64,000 bases of DNA from TMP-7 sp038212445 (GTDB lineage: Bacteria > Acidobacteriota > Terriglobia > Bryobacterales > Bryobacteraceae): the NCBI GenBank assembly GCA_038212445.1, contig JBBQUM010000011.1:142314-206313 (forward strand), given 5' to 3'. The position numbers and the translations under genes were made by a program. This document shows, in pieces, positions 55,099-62,849 of the stretch (its first letter is position 1; the number at the start of each line of letters is the position of its first letter). The notes beneath the pieces were generated by a model. It was not told the DNA's origin and did no database searches. It saw nothing but the letters and a program-made list of their open reading frames with translations.

Positions 55099-55472
55099 AG
55101 CCCTCGTCTGGAGCCTCGCCGGCCTCTATCGCCTGAACCGCGGTATCTGGTCCGGCGTGCGGCCCGGAGATGCCGGTCTGACCACGGGACTGGAGTTCTG
55201 CCGGCAGGAGATTGACAGGAGGCGTAAACTCCTTCGAGGCGTTCTCCAATGGTCGCTGGGGCCTATCCAGATGGCCATGGCGACGCTGGTGCTGGGTTTG
55301 GCAATGGCCAGCACTCGCGACCGGGGAATCATCCCCAACCGGAGTGCCTTTCCTGTTGCTCGCGCTCGTGTGGACACTCGGGTACGTCGTCATCCGCATC
55401 GAACTCGTGCTTCGGGGCGCGCATCTCACGCTTGATGAATTGGCGACCCTCGGCACTGAGGATCGCACGTAA
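55067..55472 (+). pseudogene. Frameshifted membrane-protein gene beside the sigma remnant
   Basis: From GTG 55067 one frame gives LNRGIWSGVRPGDAGLTTGL, then CRQEIDRRRKLLRGVLQWSL and a membrane helix (PIQMAMATLVLGLAMAS). Near 55330 the sense continues in another frame with a second helix (FLLLALVWTLGYVVIRIELV) and ends at TAA 55470-55472. Small two-helix proteins of this kind usually lie directly downstream of acidobacterial sigma genes. The frame break and the broken neighbour suggest both decayed together. Confidence 0.6.
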
Positions 55473-55480
55473 CAGCGAAC

Positions 55481-56332
55481 CTACTTGGCCACCTGGGGGT
55501 CTGCCTTTACCGGATATCCGTGTATGAGCATAAATGTACGCTTCCAACGCGTCTTCCGGAAAAAGTTCAACGCCAGATCCTTCAAGTGATCCATGCCGAT
55601 CGTCGGACTCGCCAGTTGCTCGGTCGGCGCATCGTACGACCAGTAAATGATCAGCGGCTTGCCGATGATATTCTCACGCGGCACAAAGCCCCAGTAGCGG
55701 CTGTCGAGCGACGAATCGCGATTGTCGCCCATCGCAAAATACACGTTCGGCGGCACAATCACTTCACCGCTCTTGACGTTCTCCCTCAGCATCACGTCCG
55801 CCGGTTCGTATAGATGAACGTTGGGATCGCCGGGGAAATTGTCGCGGTAGGAATCGATGTAATCCGTCTTGTTGTACTTGTACGGCTCGCTCAATCTCAC
55901 GCCGTTGACAAATAATTGCTTGTTCTCGAGCCTGATGTGATCGCCGGGTATGCCTAGCACGCGCTTCACAAACGTCTGGCGAATATCAATCGGATAGCGG
56001 AACACGATGATGTCGCCGCGGTTCACCGGACGGTAGGGAAGCAGAAATCGCGAAACCGGTCCCGAGGGCGCATACGCGAGTTTGTCCACCAATAGGTGGT
56101 CGCCAATCAGCAGCGTATCTTCCATCGAACCGGTCGGAATCACAAAGGCCTGTACCAGCGTCGTTGTGCCGAACAGGAGCAGCAGAATCGTTACCGTCCA
56201 CTCGGCGATGGTGCCGCGCGGAAGCTCCGGCTTCTCGATGTCGGCGACAGCCGGCGCGGGTTCGCCGTTTGACGGAACTACAGGCTCGCTCGCAGGCACT
56301 ACCGGCGTTACGTCGAGGTTCTCGTCGCTCAC
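55481..56332 (-). CDS. lepB: Signal peptidase I, paralogue 2
   Basis: The 283-residue protein has a 40-residue Pro/Glu-rich cytoplasmic extension, one membrane helix (about 44-62) and the S26 dyad Ser69 in IPTGSMEDT and Lys123 in FVKRVLGIPGDH. Box E GDNRDSSLDSRYWGFVPRENI is nearly identical to that of the paralogue at 47650-48387. It starts with GTG 56332, with a GGGAG box. It lies at the end of the ffh-rpsP-trmD-rplS-rnhB operon, the usual place of lepB next to rnhB. Confidence 0.92.
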   Translation of the reverse strand: MSDENLDVTPVVPASEPVVPSNGEPAPAVADIEKPELPRGTIAEWTVTILLLLFGTTTLVQAFVIPTGSMEDTLLIGDHLLVDKLAYAPSGPVSRFLLPYRPVNRGDIIVFRYPIDIRQTFVKRVLGIPGDHIRLENKQLFVNGVRLSEPYKYNKTDYIDSYRDNFPGDPNVHLYEPADVMLRENVKSGEVIVPPNVYFAMGDNRDSSLDSRYWGFVPRENIIGKPLIIYWSYDAPTEQLASPTIGMDHLKDLALNFFRKTRWKRTFMLIHGYPVKADPQVAK

Positions 56333-56353
56333 TGGCTCCCTCTAATCATCATG

Positions 56354-56680
56354 TTATTTCAGACCCGCCGACGCCCGCTCAACTTGCCCCCGAATCAGGC
56401 GGACAATCTCGAGAAATGAAATGTATATGTTCACCAGCCCCAGACCGCTCAGCGCCCCCCGAAAATACGGATTGCCCCAAACGTCCTCGAGCCACGGCGC
56501 ATAGCCGGCAAGTGAGTTCGATTCCCAGTAGTCGAGCCACGGGAACACCACCAGGAAAACGCCGATCTCAAAACAGAAAACCACAAAGCACAGGCTCAGC
56601 ACTTTGCCGTACCAGGTTCCGCCGCGCATCGGCTCGTTGCCCTGCGCCGCCGCGCCCATTGGCTGCATCTCGGGCGTCAT
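56354..56680 (-). CDS. Small two-helix membrane protein between rnhB and lepB
   Basis: ATG 56680 overlaps the rnhB stop (ATGA), giving 108 residues; a longer frame up to 56761 runs over rnhB and is not needed. The protein has a Met/Gln/Gly-rich start, one clear membrane helix (VLSLCFVVFCFEIGVFLVVFPW), a short loop with tryptophans and a second, amphipathic segment (LSGLGLVNIYISFLEIVRLI). I know no family function. Its coupling with rnhB and lepB suggests a house-keeping envelope role. Confidence 0.65.
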   Translation of the reverse strand: MTPEMQPMGAAAQGNEPMRGGTWYGKVLSLCFVVFCFEIGVFLVVFPWLDYWESNSLAGYAPWLEDVWGNPYFRGALSGLGLVNIYISFLEIVRLIRGQVERASAGLK

Positions 56681-57369
56681 CGGTGGGCCGCCGCCAGCGC
56701 CTCTTCCGGCGCCTCCACTTCCATCAGTACCGGGTATCCCTGCCACCAGGTGTGCGGACAACTCTCGCGCACCGGCTCGAAACTGAAGCGGTGCAGGGAA
56801 GTAGGCCCGTGCTCGCGCAATGCCCGCACATGGTCCGCCGTATAGTAGCCCTTATTGTCTTTGAGTCCGTACTGCGGAAAAACCTCGTGCCAGCGGCTCA
56901 GGCAAGCGTCCCGCGCCACCTTCGCCACAATCGAGGCGGCCGCAATGCACTGTGACAGCGAGTCGCCGTGGATGATCGACCTCTGTTCCACCGGAAGGTC
57001 GACTTTCACGGCATCGATGAGCAGGTAATCGGCAGAGGGAGAAAGCGATGACACGGCCCGCTTCATGGCCAGCCTGGATGCTTGATAAATGTTGATGTGA
57101 TCGATCTCGTAGACGTCAGCCGCCCCGATCGCCCATGCGATCGCCCGCTCCTGAATGCGCTCAGCCAGCACCTCTCGCCGCTCGGCGGAAAGAATCTTGC
57201 TGTCGCGCAATCCACGAATCGGCTTGGCGGAATCGAGAATCACCGCCGCGGCGAAAACCGGACCGAAGAGCGATCCCCGGCCCACTTCGTCCACTCCGGC
57301 GACAAGGCGAAAGCCCCGCAGTTGAGCTTCGCGCTCAGCCTTGCCCGAGCATTTTGAAGGCAACGCCAA
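56677..57369 (-). CDS. rnhB: Ribonuclease HII
   Basis: The 230-residue protein degrades RNA in RNA-DNA hybrids. The catalytic acids lie in VAGVDEVGRGSLFGPV (first DE), DSKILSAERRE and DYLLIDAVKVDL. The start is TTG 57369 (a second TTG two codons later is also possible). The C-terminal tail is rich in Ala and Glu. It follows rplS after 39 bases in the conserved operon. Confidence 0.93.
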   Translation of the reverse strand: MALPSKCSGKAEREAQLRGFRLVAGVDEVGRGSLFGPVFAAAVILDSAKPIRGLRDSKILSAERREVLAERIQERAIAWAIGAADVYEIDHINIYQASRLAMKRAVSSLSPSADYLLIDAVKVDLPVEQRSIIHGDSLSQCIAAASIVAKVARDACLSRWHEVFPQYGLKDNKGYYTADHVRALREHGPTSLHRFSFEPVRESCPHTWWQGYPVLMEVEAPEEALAAAHR

Positions 57370-57408
57370 TATGGCCCCGTATCACCAGGCAAGGGCCCGG
57401 CTGCGAAC

Positions 57409-57756
57409 TTACTCGCGCTCCTTCAGCCTGGCCGCTTTACCCTTCAATCCGCGCAAATAATAGAGCTTCGCGCGCCGTACCTTGCCCGTCCGGATGATGT
57501 CGATGTGATCAATCACCGGCGCGTGGACCGGGAAGATGCGCTCCACGCCCTGGCCAAAGCTGACCTTGCGCACAGTCACGGTCTTGCCCAAGCCCGCATT
57601 GTGCTCGGCGATTACCGTGCCTTCAAAGGCCTGCAGACGTTCCTTGTCGCCTTCCTTGATCTTCACGTGTACGCGAATCGTGTCGCCGGGACGAAATGCC
57701 GGAACGTTCGTGCGCTTGTTCTTCTCGACCACCTTGGCCATCACTGCGTTTATCAT
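57409..57756 (-). CDS. rplS: Ribosomal protein L19
   Basis: The 115-residue protein has the L19 features FRPGDTIRVHVKIKEGDKERLQAFEG, VRKVSFGQGVERIFP and the basic tail RAKLYYLRGLKGKAARLKE. It is part of the large subunit at the interface with the small one. ATG 57756 or the ATG five codons later (MAKVVEKN) may be used. It follows trmD after 17 bases. Confidence 0.96.
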   Translation of the reverse strand: MINAVMAKVVEKNKRTNVPAFRPGDTIRVHVKIKEGDKERLQAFEGTVIAEHNAGLGKTVTVRKVSFGQGVERIFPVHAPVIDHIDIIRTGKVRRAKLYYLRGLKGKAARLKERE

Positions 57757-57773
57757 CGGACCACTTCCTTATG

Positions 57774-58463
57774 TCAGTCGCTACTTACCAGCAAATCGGG
57801 CCGGAGCCTCGCCGTCTTGTCCAGCGCCGCCTGAGCCCGCCACTTACGAATCTCCGCGTGGTTCCCACCGAGTAATACCTCGGGAACCTTCCAGCCCCGG
57901 AACTCAGCGGGCCTCGTGTACTGCGGGCAATCCAGCTGATTGCCGGCGCCGAAACTTTCGTTTACGGCCGAATCTTCGTTCCCCAGCACTCCCGGCAACA
58001 ACCGGGCTACAGCATCAATCACTACCGCCGCGGCCAGTTCGCCGCCGCTTAAAACAAAATCGCCGATCGAGAGTTCCTCATCAGCCAGATGCTCGGCCAC
58101 TCGCTCATCCACGCCCTCGTAACGGCCGCAAATCAGCACCAGCTCCGCGCACTCCCGAAACTCTCTTGCCTTGGCCTGGCTGAACTTCTGCCCGCCCGCC
58201 GCAAGCAAGACCACCTTCGTCGACGCCGTCCGCTCCGGCAGGATCGATTCCACGGCCAGAAACAGCGGCTCGGGCTTCAATAACATCCCCTCGCCACCGC
58301 CAAAAGGCCGGTCGTCCACCGTCCGGTGACGGTCAAACGTCCACTCCCTCAAATCGTGAATCCGAATGTCCAGAATCCCCGACTCTCGAGCCTTGGCTAC
58401 CACACCGTGTTCAAACGGCCCCCGGAAATACTCCGGGAATATCGTAACGATGTGGAATACCAT
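57774..58463 (-). CDS. trmD: tRNA (guanine37-N1)-methyltransferase
   Basis: The 229-residue SPOUT methyltransferase makes m1G37 in tRNA. MVFHIVTIFPEYF, RPFGGGEGMLLKPEP, LICGRYEGVDERV and SIGDFVLSGGELAA (knot region) are all diagnostic. Its ATG follows the rimM stop without a gap (TAGATG), so the two are coupled. Confidence 0.97.
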   Translation of the reverse strand: MVFHIVTIFPEYFRGPFEHGVVAKARESGILDIRIHDLREWTFDRHRTVDDRPFGGGEGMLLKPEPLFLAVESILPERTASTKVVLLAAGGQKFSQAKAREFRECAELVLICGRYEGVDERVAEHLADEELSIGDFVLSGGELAAAVVIDAVARLLPGVLGNEDSAVNESFGAGNQLDCPQYTRPAEFRGWKVPEVLLGGNHAEIRKWRAQAALDKTARLRPDLLVSSD

Positions 58464-58976
58464 CTATCCGTTCAGGTCCAAAAGACCCGGCGGTAGTTCC
58501 ACCCGGATCTCCCGGTTCCCTATATCAATCTTCTTCACCAGGGCGCCGGCGAACGGAATCAACAACTCGTCGCTTCCATCTCCCCGGTCTACTTCAAGCA
58601 GGATCGGACCGCCGGTTTCCTGCCATCCGGTTACTTCGCCCGCCCTCTTGCCGCTGGCGTCGTCAACCACTTCACAACCCACCAGATCCGAGTAGAAAAA
58701 CTCGCCTTCCGGCAACTTCAGCCGGTCCGCCGCCGGAATGCAAACATCCATCCCCACCAGGCGTTCCGCATCAGAGATCGAATCCACTCCGAGAAGCTTA
58801 AAGATTGGCTGTTCTTTATGATACCAAACCGCCTCAAGTCCGTAAGCCTGCTCGTTCAGATACACCCGCTCGAGTTTCTGAAAACGATCCGGATCGTCAG
58901 TCATCGACACTGCGCAAAGCTCACCCTTGTTCCCGCGCGTCCGGGTCAACCTCGCAACAACAACCCAGTTTTCTAT
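58464..58976 (-). CDS. rimM: Ribosome maturation factor RimM, apparent AUA start
   Basis: RimM assists maturation of the 30S subunit head. The first canonical start is TTG 58949, but this would delete the first strand of the RimM barrel. In the same frame upstream the sequence reads (I)ENWVVVARLTRTRGNKGEL, exactly the expected N-terminus, beginning with ATA at 58976-58974 that overlaps the khpA stop as ATAG; a GGAG lies eight bases before it. No ATG, GTG or TTG is present there. Either AUA is used, or a base differs from the true sequence. The PRC-barrel C-terminal part (GEFFYSDLVGCEVVD) is normal. Confidence 0.85.
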   Translation of the reverse strand: MENWVVVARLTRTRGNKGELCAVSMTDDPDRFQKLERVYLNEQAYGLEAVWYHKEQPIFKLLGVDSISDAERLVGMDVCIPAADRLKLPEGEFFYSDLVGCEVVDDASGKRAGEVTGWQETGGPILLEVDRGDGSDELLIPFAGALVKKIDIGNREIRVELPPGLLDLNG

Positions 58977-59203
58977 TCGAGAATCTCCAGCGTGAATCGC
59001 CGGTTCAACTTCATTCCGGCCGCTCCCAGCAGCGTCCGAATAGAACGTGCCGTGCGTCCCTGCTTGCCGATAACCTTGCCCAAGTCGCTTGGCGCAACCC
59101 TGAGTTCGAGGACGGTCACCTGCTCGCCTTCCACCTCGCGGACACTCACCTCATCGGGAATGTCGACCAGAGCCTTCGCGATGTCCTCCACTAATGCCTT
59201 CAC
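58973..59203 (-). CDS. khpA: KH-domain RNA-binding protein KhpA
   Basis: The 76-residue protein is almost only a KH domain with the GxxG loop in DLGKVIGKQGRTARSIR. It matches the small KhpA proteins encoded between rpsP and rimM, which bind RNA and affect cell division or ribosome function in other bacteria. The start is GTG 59203, preceded by GGAGGG nine bases upstream. Its TAG stop overlaps the proposed rimM start. Confidence 0.93.
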   Translation of the reverse strand: MKALVEDIAKALVDIPDEVSVREVEGEQVTVLELRVAPSDLGKVIGKQGRTARSIRTLLGAAGMKLNRRFTLEILE

Positions 59204-59327
59204 TTCTTGGGACCCTCCTGCAGCCTGAATTCTAACACCCCATAGACGCTCAAACGCCCTACCGTTACACGTCCCGGCTTCAAACGAGACAATTTTGCCC
59301 CGCCAACCCGGGATTCGGCGTCGCGGG

Positions 59328-59582
59328 TTAGCTGGCTACCGGAACTGCGGCAGGATACTTCTTCATCAACTTGCTTACCGTCTCAGAAGGCTGCGCGCCG
59401 TTCTTCATCCAGTAAGAAATGCGCTCGTGATTGAGGAGCGCCGCCTGCGGGTCCGAAACTGGATTATAGTGACCCACTACTTCCACCGCCCGGCTATTGC
59501 GCGCGCGTTCCTTTTCGATTACCACCAACCGGTACGTCGGCTTCTTTTTCGCCCCAAAGCGGGCCATACGGATCATCAGCAT
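59328..59582 (-). CDS. rpsP: Ribosomal protein S16
   Basis: The 84-residue protein starts (M)LMIRMARFGAKKKPTYRLVV, typical of S16, and has EVVGHYNPVSD and ERISYWMKNGAQPSETV. It helps assemble the small subunit. ATG 59582, the second in-frame ATG, or MIRMAR may be used. It lies between ffh (18 bases upstream) and khpA. Confidence 0.96.
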   Translation of the reverse strand: MLMIRMARFGAKKKPTYRLVVIEKERARNSRAVEVVGHYNPVSDPQAALLNHERISYWMKNGAQPSETVSKLMKKYPAAVPVAS

Positions 59583-59600
59583 AGACTCTTCAACCGTTCC

Positions 59601-60965
59601 TTAACCGCCCATTCCACCGAACATTGGCGGCAGTTTTCCTTTCAATCGTTTTCCCAGACCCATGAAGTTCCCCGTTGAGAGGCTCTTCATCATCTTCCGC
59701 GCCTGTGCATACTGGCGCAGCAGATTGTTTACTTCTTCCACCGACGTTCCGCTGCCTTTGGCGATTCGCCGCCGCCGCGTCCCGTTGATGAGCATGTGGT
59801 TGAAACGCTCTTTGGCGGTCATAGAGTCGATGATCGCCACAATCCGGCTGATCTCCTTCTCGTCCACCTTCACGTCTTTCAATCCCTTGAGCGGCCCGAG
59901 CTGCGGCATCATGCCCAGAATTCCCTCGAGCGGACCCAGCTTCCGCAACTGCTTGATCTGCTCCCGGAAGTCCTCGAGCGTGAACTCGTTGTCGATGAGC
60001 TTGCGCTGCATCTCCTCGGCCTTCTTTTGATCGATGGTCTCTTCCACCCGCTCGATCAGCGAAAGCACGTCGCCCATCCCCAGAATTCGCGACGCCACGC
60101 GATCCGGATGGAACGGCTCGAGCGCATCAAATTTCTCGCCCACGCCGACAAACTTCAGCGGCTGCTGCGTCACCGTGCGAATCGACAACGCCGCGCCACC
60201 GCGCGCATCGCCGTCCATCTTCGTCAGGATAATCCCCGTGATCCCCAGCCGGTTGTGGAACTCCGCAGCCGACTTCACCGCGTCCTGCCCGGTCATCGCG
60301 TCCGCGACAAACAGGATCTCGGTGGGATTTAACATCTCTTTGAGCTGTGTCAGCTCCGCCATCAGGTCTTCGTCAATGTGCAGGCGACCCGCAGTATCCA
60401 CCAGCAGGACATCGCGCCCCGTCTGAGTGGCCTCGCGCCGTGCCGACCGCGACAGTTCGAGCGGCTTGGTCTCCTCAGGTGTGCCCGCATAAATCGGCTG
60501 CTTGATTTCTTTCGCGATCACTGCCAGCTGCTGCCGCGCCGCCGGACGATAAACGTCCACCGACACCAACAACGGACGCTTGCCTTCTTTTTGGAGATAC
60601 TTCGCGAGCTTGCCGGTGCTCGTGGTCTTGCCCGACCCCTGCAGCCCGACAATCATGATTACCGTCGGTGGTTCGTTGGCAAATCGCAGGCGCGCGGTGT
60701 GCGAGCCAAGAATCTTCACCAGCTCATCGCGGACGATCTTGATAACATGCTGGGCAGGTGACAGCGCCTGGAGCACTTCCTGCCCCATGGCCTTTTCCCG
60801 AATGCCTTCAATCAGTTGCTTGACGACTTTGAAGTGGACGTCGGCCTCGAGCAACGCGACGCGGATCTCCCGCAGCGCGGTCTCCATGTTCTCCGCCGTG
60901 AGCTTGCCTTCTCCACGCAGGTTCTTAAAAACCCGCTGGAGCTTGTCCGAAAGATTGTCAAACAT
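59601..60965 (-). CDS. ffh: Signal recognition particle protein Ffh
   Basis: The 454-residue GTPase has an N domain, the G domain (GLQGSGKTTSTGKLA, DTAGRLHID, LTKMDGDARGG) and a Met-rich M domain from about 325. With 4.5S RNA it targets inner-membrane proteins during translation. It is first in the ffh-rpsP-khpA-rimM-trmD-rplS-rnhB-lepB run. A likely promoter lies at 61035-61064. Confidence 0.97.
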   Translation of the reverse strand: MFDNLSDKLQRVFKNLRGEGKLTAENMETALREIRVALLEADVHFKVVKQLIEGIREKAMGQEVLQALSPAQHVIKIVRDELVKILGSHTARLRFANEPPTVIMIVGLQGSGKTTSTGKLAKYLQKEGKRPLLVSVDVYRPAARQQLAVIAKEIKQPIYAGTPEETKPLELSRSARREATQTGRDVLLVDTAGRLHIDEDLMAELTQLKEMLNPTEILFVADAMTGQDAVKSAAEFHNRLGITGIILTKMDGDARGGAALSIRTVTQQPLKFVGVGEKFDALEPFHPDRVASRILGMGDVLSLIERVEETIDQKKAEEMQRKLIDNEFTLEDFREQIKQLRKLGPLEGILGMMPQLGPLKGLKDVKVDEKEISRIVAIIDSMTAKERFNHMLINGTRRRRIAKGSGTSVEEVNNLLRQYAQARKMMKSLSTGNFMGLGKRLKGKLPPMFGGMGG

Positions 60966-60986
60966 GCCTGTAGTAAGCTTTGATCG

Positions 60987-61001
60987 GGCTCGATCCGAGC
61001 C
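60987..61001. other. Hairpin in the ffh leader
   Basis: GGCTCG-ATC-CGAGCC is a perfect six-base-pair stem-loop in the untranslated region between the sigma-like gene and ffh. No run of T follows on either strand, so it is not a classical terminator; a leader or mRNA-stability element is possible. Confidence 0.4.
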
Positions 61002-61034
61002 GGGACAAACTACTGGGAATAAACCAGCCTCATC

Positions 61035-61064
61035 AGTATAGCATCGTACCCGCGCGCTGGTTAA
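61035..61064 (-). promoter_or_regulatory. Possible promoter of the ffh operon
   Basis: On the minus strand TTAACC (61064-61059), an 18-base spacer and TATACT (61040-61035) lead to a start near 61028, about 60 bases before ffh. The -35 box overlaps the stop codon of the upstream gene. Confidence 0.4.
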
Positions 61065-61657
61065 CCGGCGGCGTGTGCCGTAAAGTTGCGCGTCGAAACC
61101 GCCCCAGAAGCGCCCTTGCGCATACGCTTGGTGAGCTCAAGGATGCGGTGCTCCTCAAGTCCAAGTGCATCACCGATGTGCTCCACTGACTGCCCCTTGG
61201 CAAAGAAGCGAAGGAGCACATCCCGCTCCACTACGCTCAGCATCGCGAGGCGGTCTGCGAGTAGTTCCCGTGAACTGCTCTCCGACTGGAAGGCGCTACC
61301 AGGTTTCCGAACACGCACCGCTTCCCGAATCTCCCGTAGAATTGCCCGCGCCGCTTCACGTCCCGTGACGACGTGCCCAGCCAAAGCTTCTTTCCCCACG
61401 CCAATCACGATGCTCCGAACGAGATCTGCTTGGCCCGACCACCGCTTCTCGCCCGCGCGATCAAGGAAAAAGGTCACCCCTTCCTTAAAAATCGCCGACA
61501 GCTCCGAAATTGCCGACCAGTCGCCATCGTTCAGCCTCGCTATCACCGCGTCGGCTTGGGAGTATGAAGCCTCCCGAGGCTGCTGTTGGCAGCCAGAATT
61601 ACGTTTCTCAGCGAGAAGCACGCAACCTTCGGAAAACTCAATTGCACTATTCGGCAT
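61061..61657 (-). CDS. Sigma-70-like protein
   Basis: The 198-residue product from ATG 61657 resembles acidobacterial sigma-70-like proteins. Residues about 35-75 (DAVIARLNDGDWSAISELSAIFKEGVTFFL) recall region 2, and the C-terminal part has a region-4 helix-turn-helix, LSVVERDVLLRFFAKGQ followed by HIGDALGLEEHRI. The central region 2 DNA-binding motifs are less clear than in canonical ECF factors. A GTG at 61696 adds 13 residues but has no ribosome site. A divergent zinc-finger gene begins 168 bases away. Confidence 0.6.
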   Translation of the reverse strand: MPNSAIEFSEGCVLLAEKRNSGCQQQPREASYSQADAVIARLNDGDWSAISELSAIFKEGVTFFLDRAGEKRWSGQADLVRSIVIGVGKEALAGHVVTGREAARAILREIREAVRVRKPGSAFQSESSSRELLADRLAMLSVVERDVLLRFFAKGQSVEHIGDALGLEEHRILELTKRMRKGASGAVSTRNFTAHAAG

Positions 61658-61825
61658 GGGATCTACCAGAATCGTATGCCCGGTTGTACACTTCACCTAG
61701 AAGTATTCGCGGAAACTACGTAAAATGTGCCGATTACAATCGTAGTACTACCCCCTCTTAAAAAAAGGTTGAGAAGAATTCCTCCGCGCACGCACTTATA
61801 AATTGCAACCGGATCTTAACCTGGA

Positions 61826-62059
61826 ATGCCAAGGACCTGCCATCTCGCTTTCTCTGACGACAACCTCGAGTTGTACGCCATGAGCCGGCTCGACGAAGCC
61901 CAAACCGAAGCTCTCGAAGAGCACCTCCTGCTTTGCGAGTTCTGCCGCGAACGCGTCGAAAAGACCGACCAGTTCATCAACGCCATCCGTCAGGCCCTCG
62001 TCCTTGAAACTCCCGCCCTCGATGACGTTCTCCGCGAACGCATCGCCCTCCGCAAGTAA
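61826..62059 (+). CDS. Small HxxxCxxC zinc-finger protein, anti-sigma-like
   Basis: The 77-residue cytoplasmic protein contains CHLAFSDDNLELYAMSRL and EEHLLLCEFCRERV. The HxxxCxxC motif is the zinc-binding part of ZAS/zf-HC2 anti-sigma factors, but there is no membrane helix or sensor domain, so it would be a soluble minimal form. The sigma-like gene is its divergent neighbour and lexA follows after 96 bases. Pairing with that sigma-like protein is an inference. Confidence 0.7.
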   Translation: MPRTCHLAFSDDNLELYAMSRLDEAQTEALEEHLLLCEFCRERVEKTDQFINAIRQALVLETPALDDVLRERIALRK

Positions 62060-62071
62060 TTCAAACAGCTC

Positions 62072-62102
62072 CTAAGTGGAACACCTTAGATTCAAACCTA
62101 AG
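62072..62102. repeat. CTAAG / CTTAG / CTAAG array, 13-bp period, before lexA
   Basis: CTAAG at 62072-62076, its reverse complement CTTAG at 62085-62089 and CTAAG at 62098-62102 are each separated by exactly eight bases. Two overlapping palindromes share the middle arm. The array ends seven bases before the lexA -35 box and is a candidate operator or a pair of mutually exclusive hairpins. Confidence 0.55.
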
Positions 62103-62109
62103 TTAAGAC

Positions 62110-62138
62110 TTGACTTTCACTATTTGTTCGCCAATAAT
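62110..62138 (+). promoter_or_regulatory. Sigma-70-like promoter of lexA
   Basis: TTGACT (62110-62115), a 17-base spacer and AATAAT (62133-62138) give a predicted start about eleven bases before ATG 62156. No ribosome site is visible in that short leader. Confidence 0.6.
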
Positions 62139-62155
62139 TGCCATTGGGTTAAGCT

Positions 62156-62782
62156 ATGGCACTGACTAAGCGGCAAAAGCAGGTTCTAGACTTCATCGCG
62201 GACTTCGTTGAAAAGAACGGTTACAGCCCGAGCTACGAGGAACTCGCCGAGGGTCTTGGACTGGCCTCGCTCGCGACCGTCCATAAACATGTTCTCGCTC
62301 TCGAGAACAAAAGCTACCTCACCCGCAGCTACAACCAGAGCCGGTCGCTTGAGGTCGCGCCCCGCTACCTCGACGAGCAGCGTCGCTATCAGCAGCATCC
62401 CTCTACTTCTGAGGTCCCGCTGCTCGGACGCATCGCCGCCGGTTTACCCGTTGAATCCTTCGGTAGCCAGGAAACCATCAATTTTGGCGACTACGCCTCC
62501 GATGACGCTACCTACGCTCTTGAGGTTCGTGGTGACTCGATGATCGAGGACCATATTTGCAGCGGCGACTACGTGCTGGTACAAAAGGGCGACCGCTTCC
62601 GCGATGGCGAGATCGTCGTAGCACTGGTCGACGGCACAGAGACCACGCTCAAACGGTTCTATGACGAAGGCGAACAGATCCGCCTCCAACCCGGCAACGC
62701 GACCATGGAACCCATTCGCGTGCCCAAGAAAGACGTCCAGATCCAAGGGCGCGTACTGGCCGTTTTGCGCAAATACCGCTAG
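62156..62782 (+). CDS. lexA: SOS repressor LexA
   Basis: The 208-residue protein has an N-terminal winged helix (about 1-65, TKRQKQVLDFIADFVEKNGY), the self-cleavage site Ala95-Gly96 in GRIAAGLPVE and the catalytic dyad Ser128 in VRGDSMIED and Lys166 in TTLKRFY. RecA filaments stimulate self-cleavage and thereby the SOS response. The promoter at 62110-62138 and the phased repeats at 62072-62102 are likely sites of autoregulation, although the acidobacterial LexA box is not known to me. Confidence 0.95.
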   Translation: MALTKRQKQVLDFIADFVEKNGYSPSYEELAEGLGLASLATVHKHVLALENKSYLTRSYNQSRSLEVAPRYLDEQRRYQQHPSTSEVPLLGRIAAGLPVESFGSQETINFGDYASDDATYALEVRGDSMIEDHICSGDYVLVQKGDRFRDGEIVVALVDGTETTLKRFYDEGEQIRLQPGNATMEPIRVPKKDVQIQGRVLAVLRKYR

Positions 62783-62849
62783 GTCCTGCCTCTAATATTC
62801 GTCGCAATAAGCGGCTGAAACAAACGCCTCGCAAGCTGTTGTTATGCAC

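Noticed and set aside
60987..61001. Rho-independent terminator after the sigma-like gene
   Set aside because: The stem is good but no T-run follows on the minus strand, so it is listed only as a hairpin.
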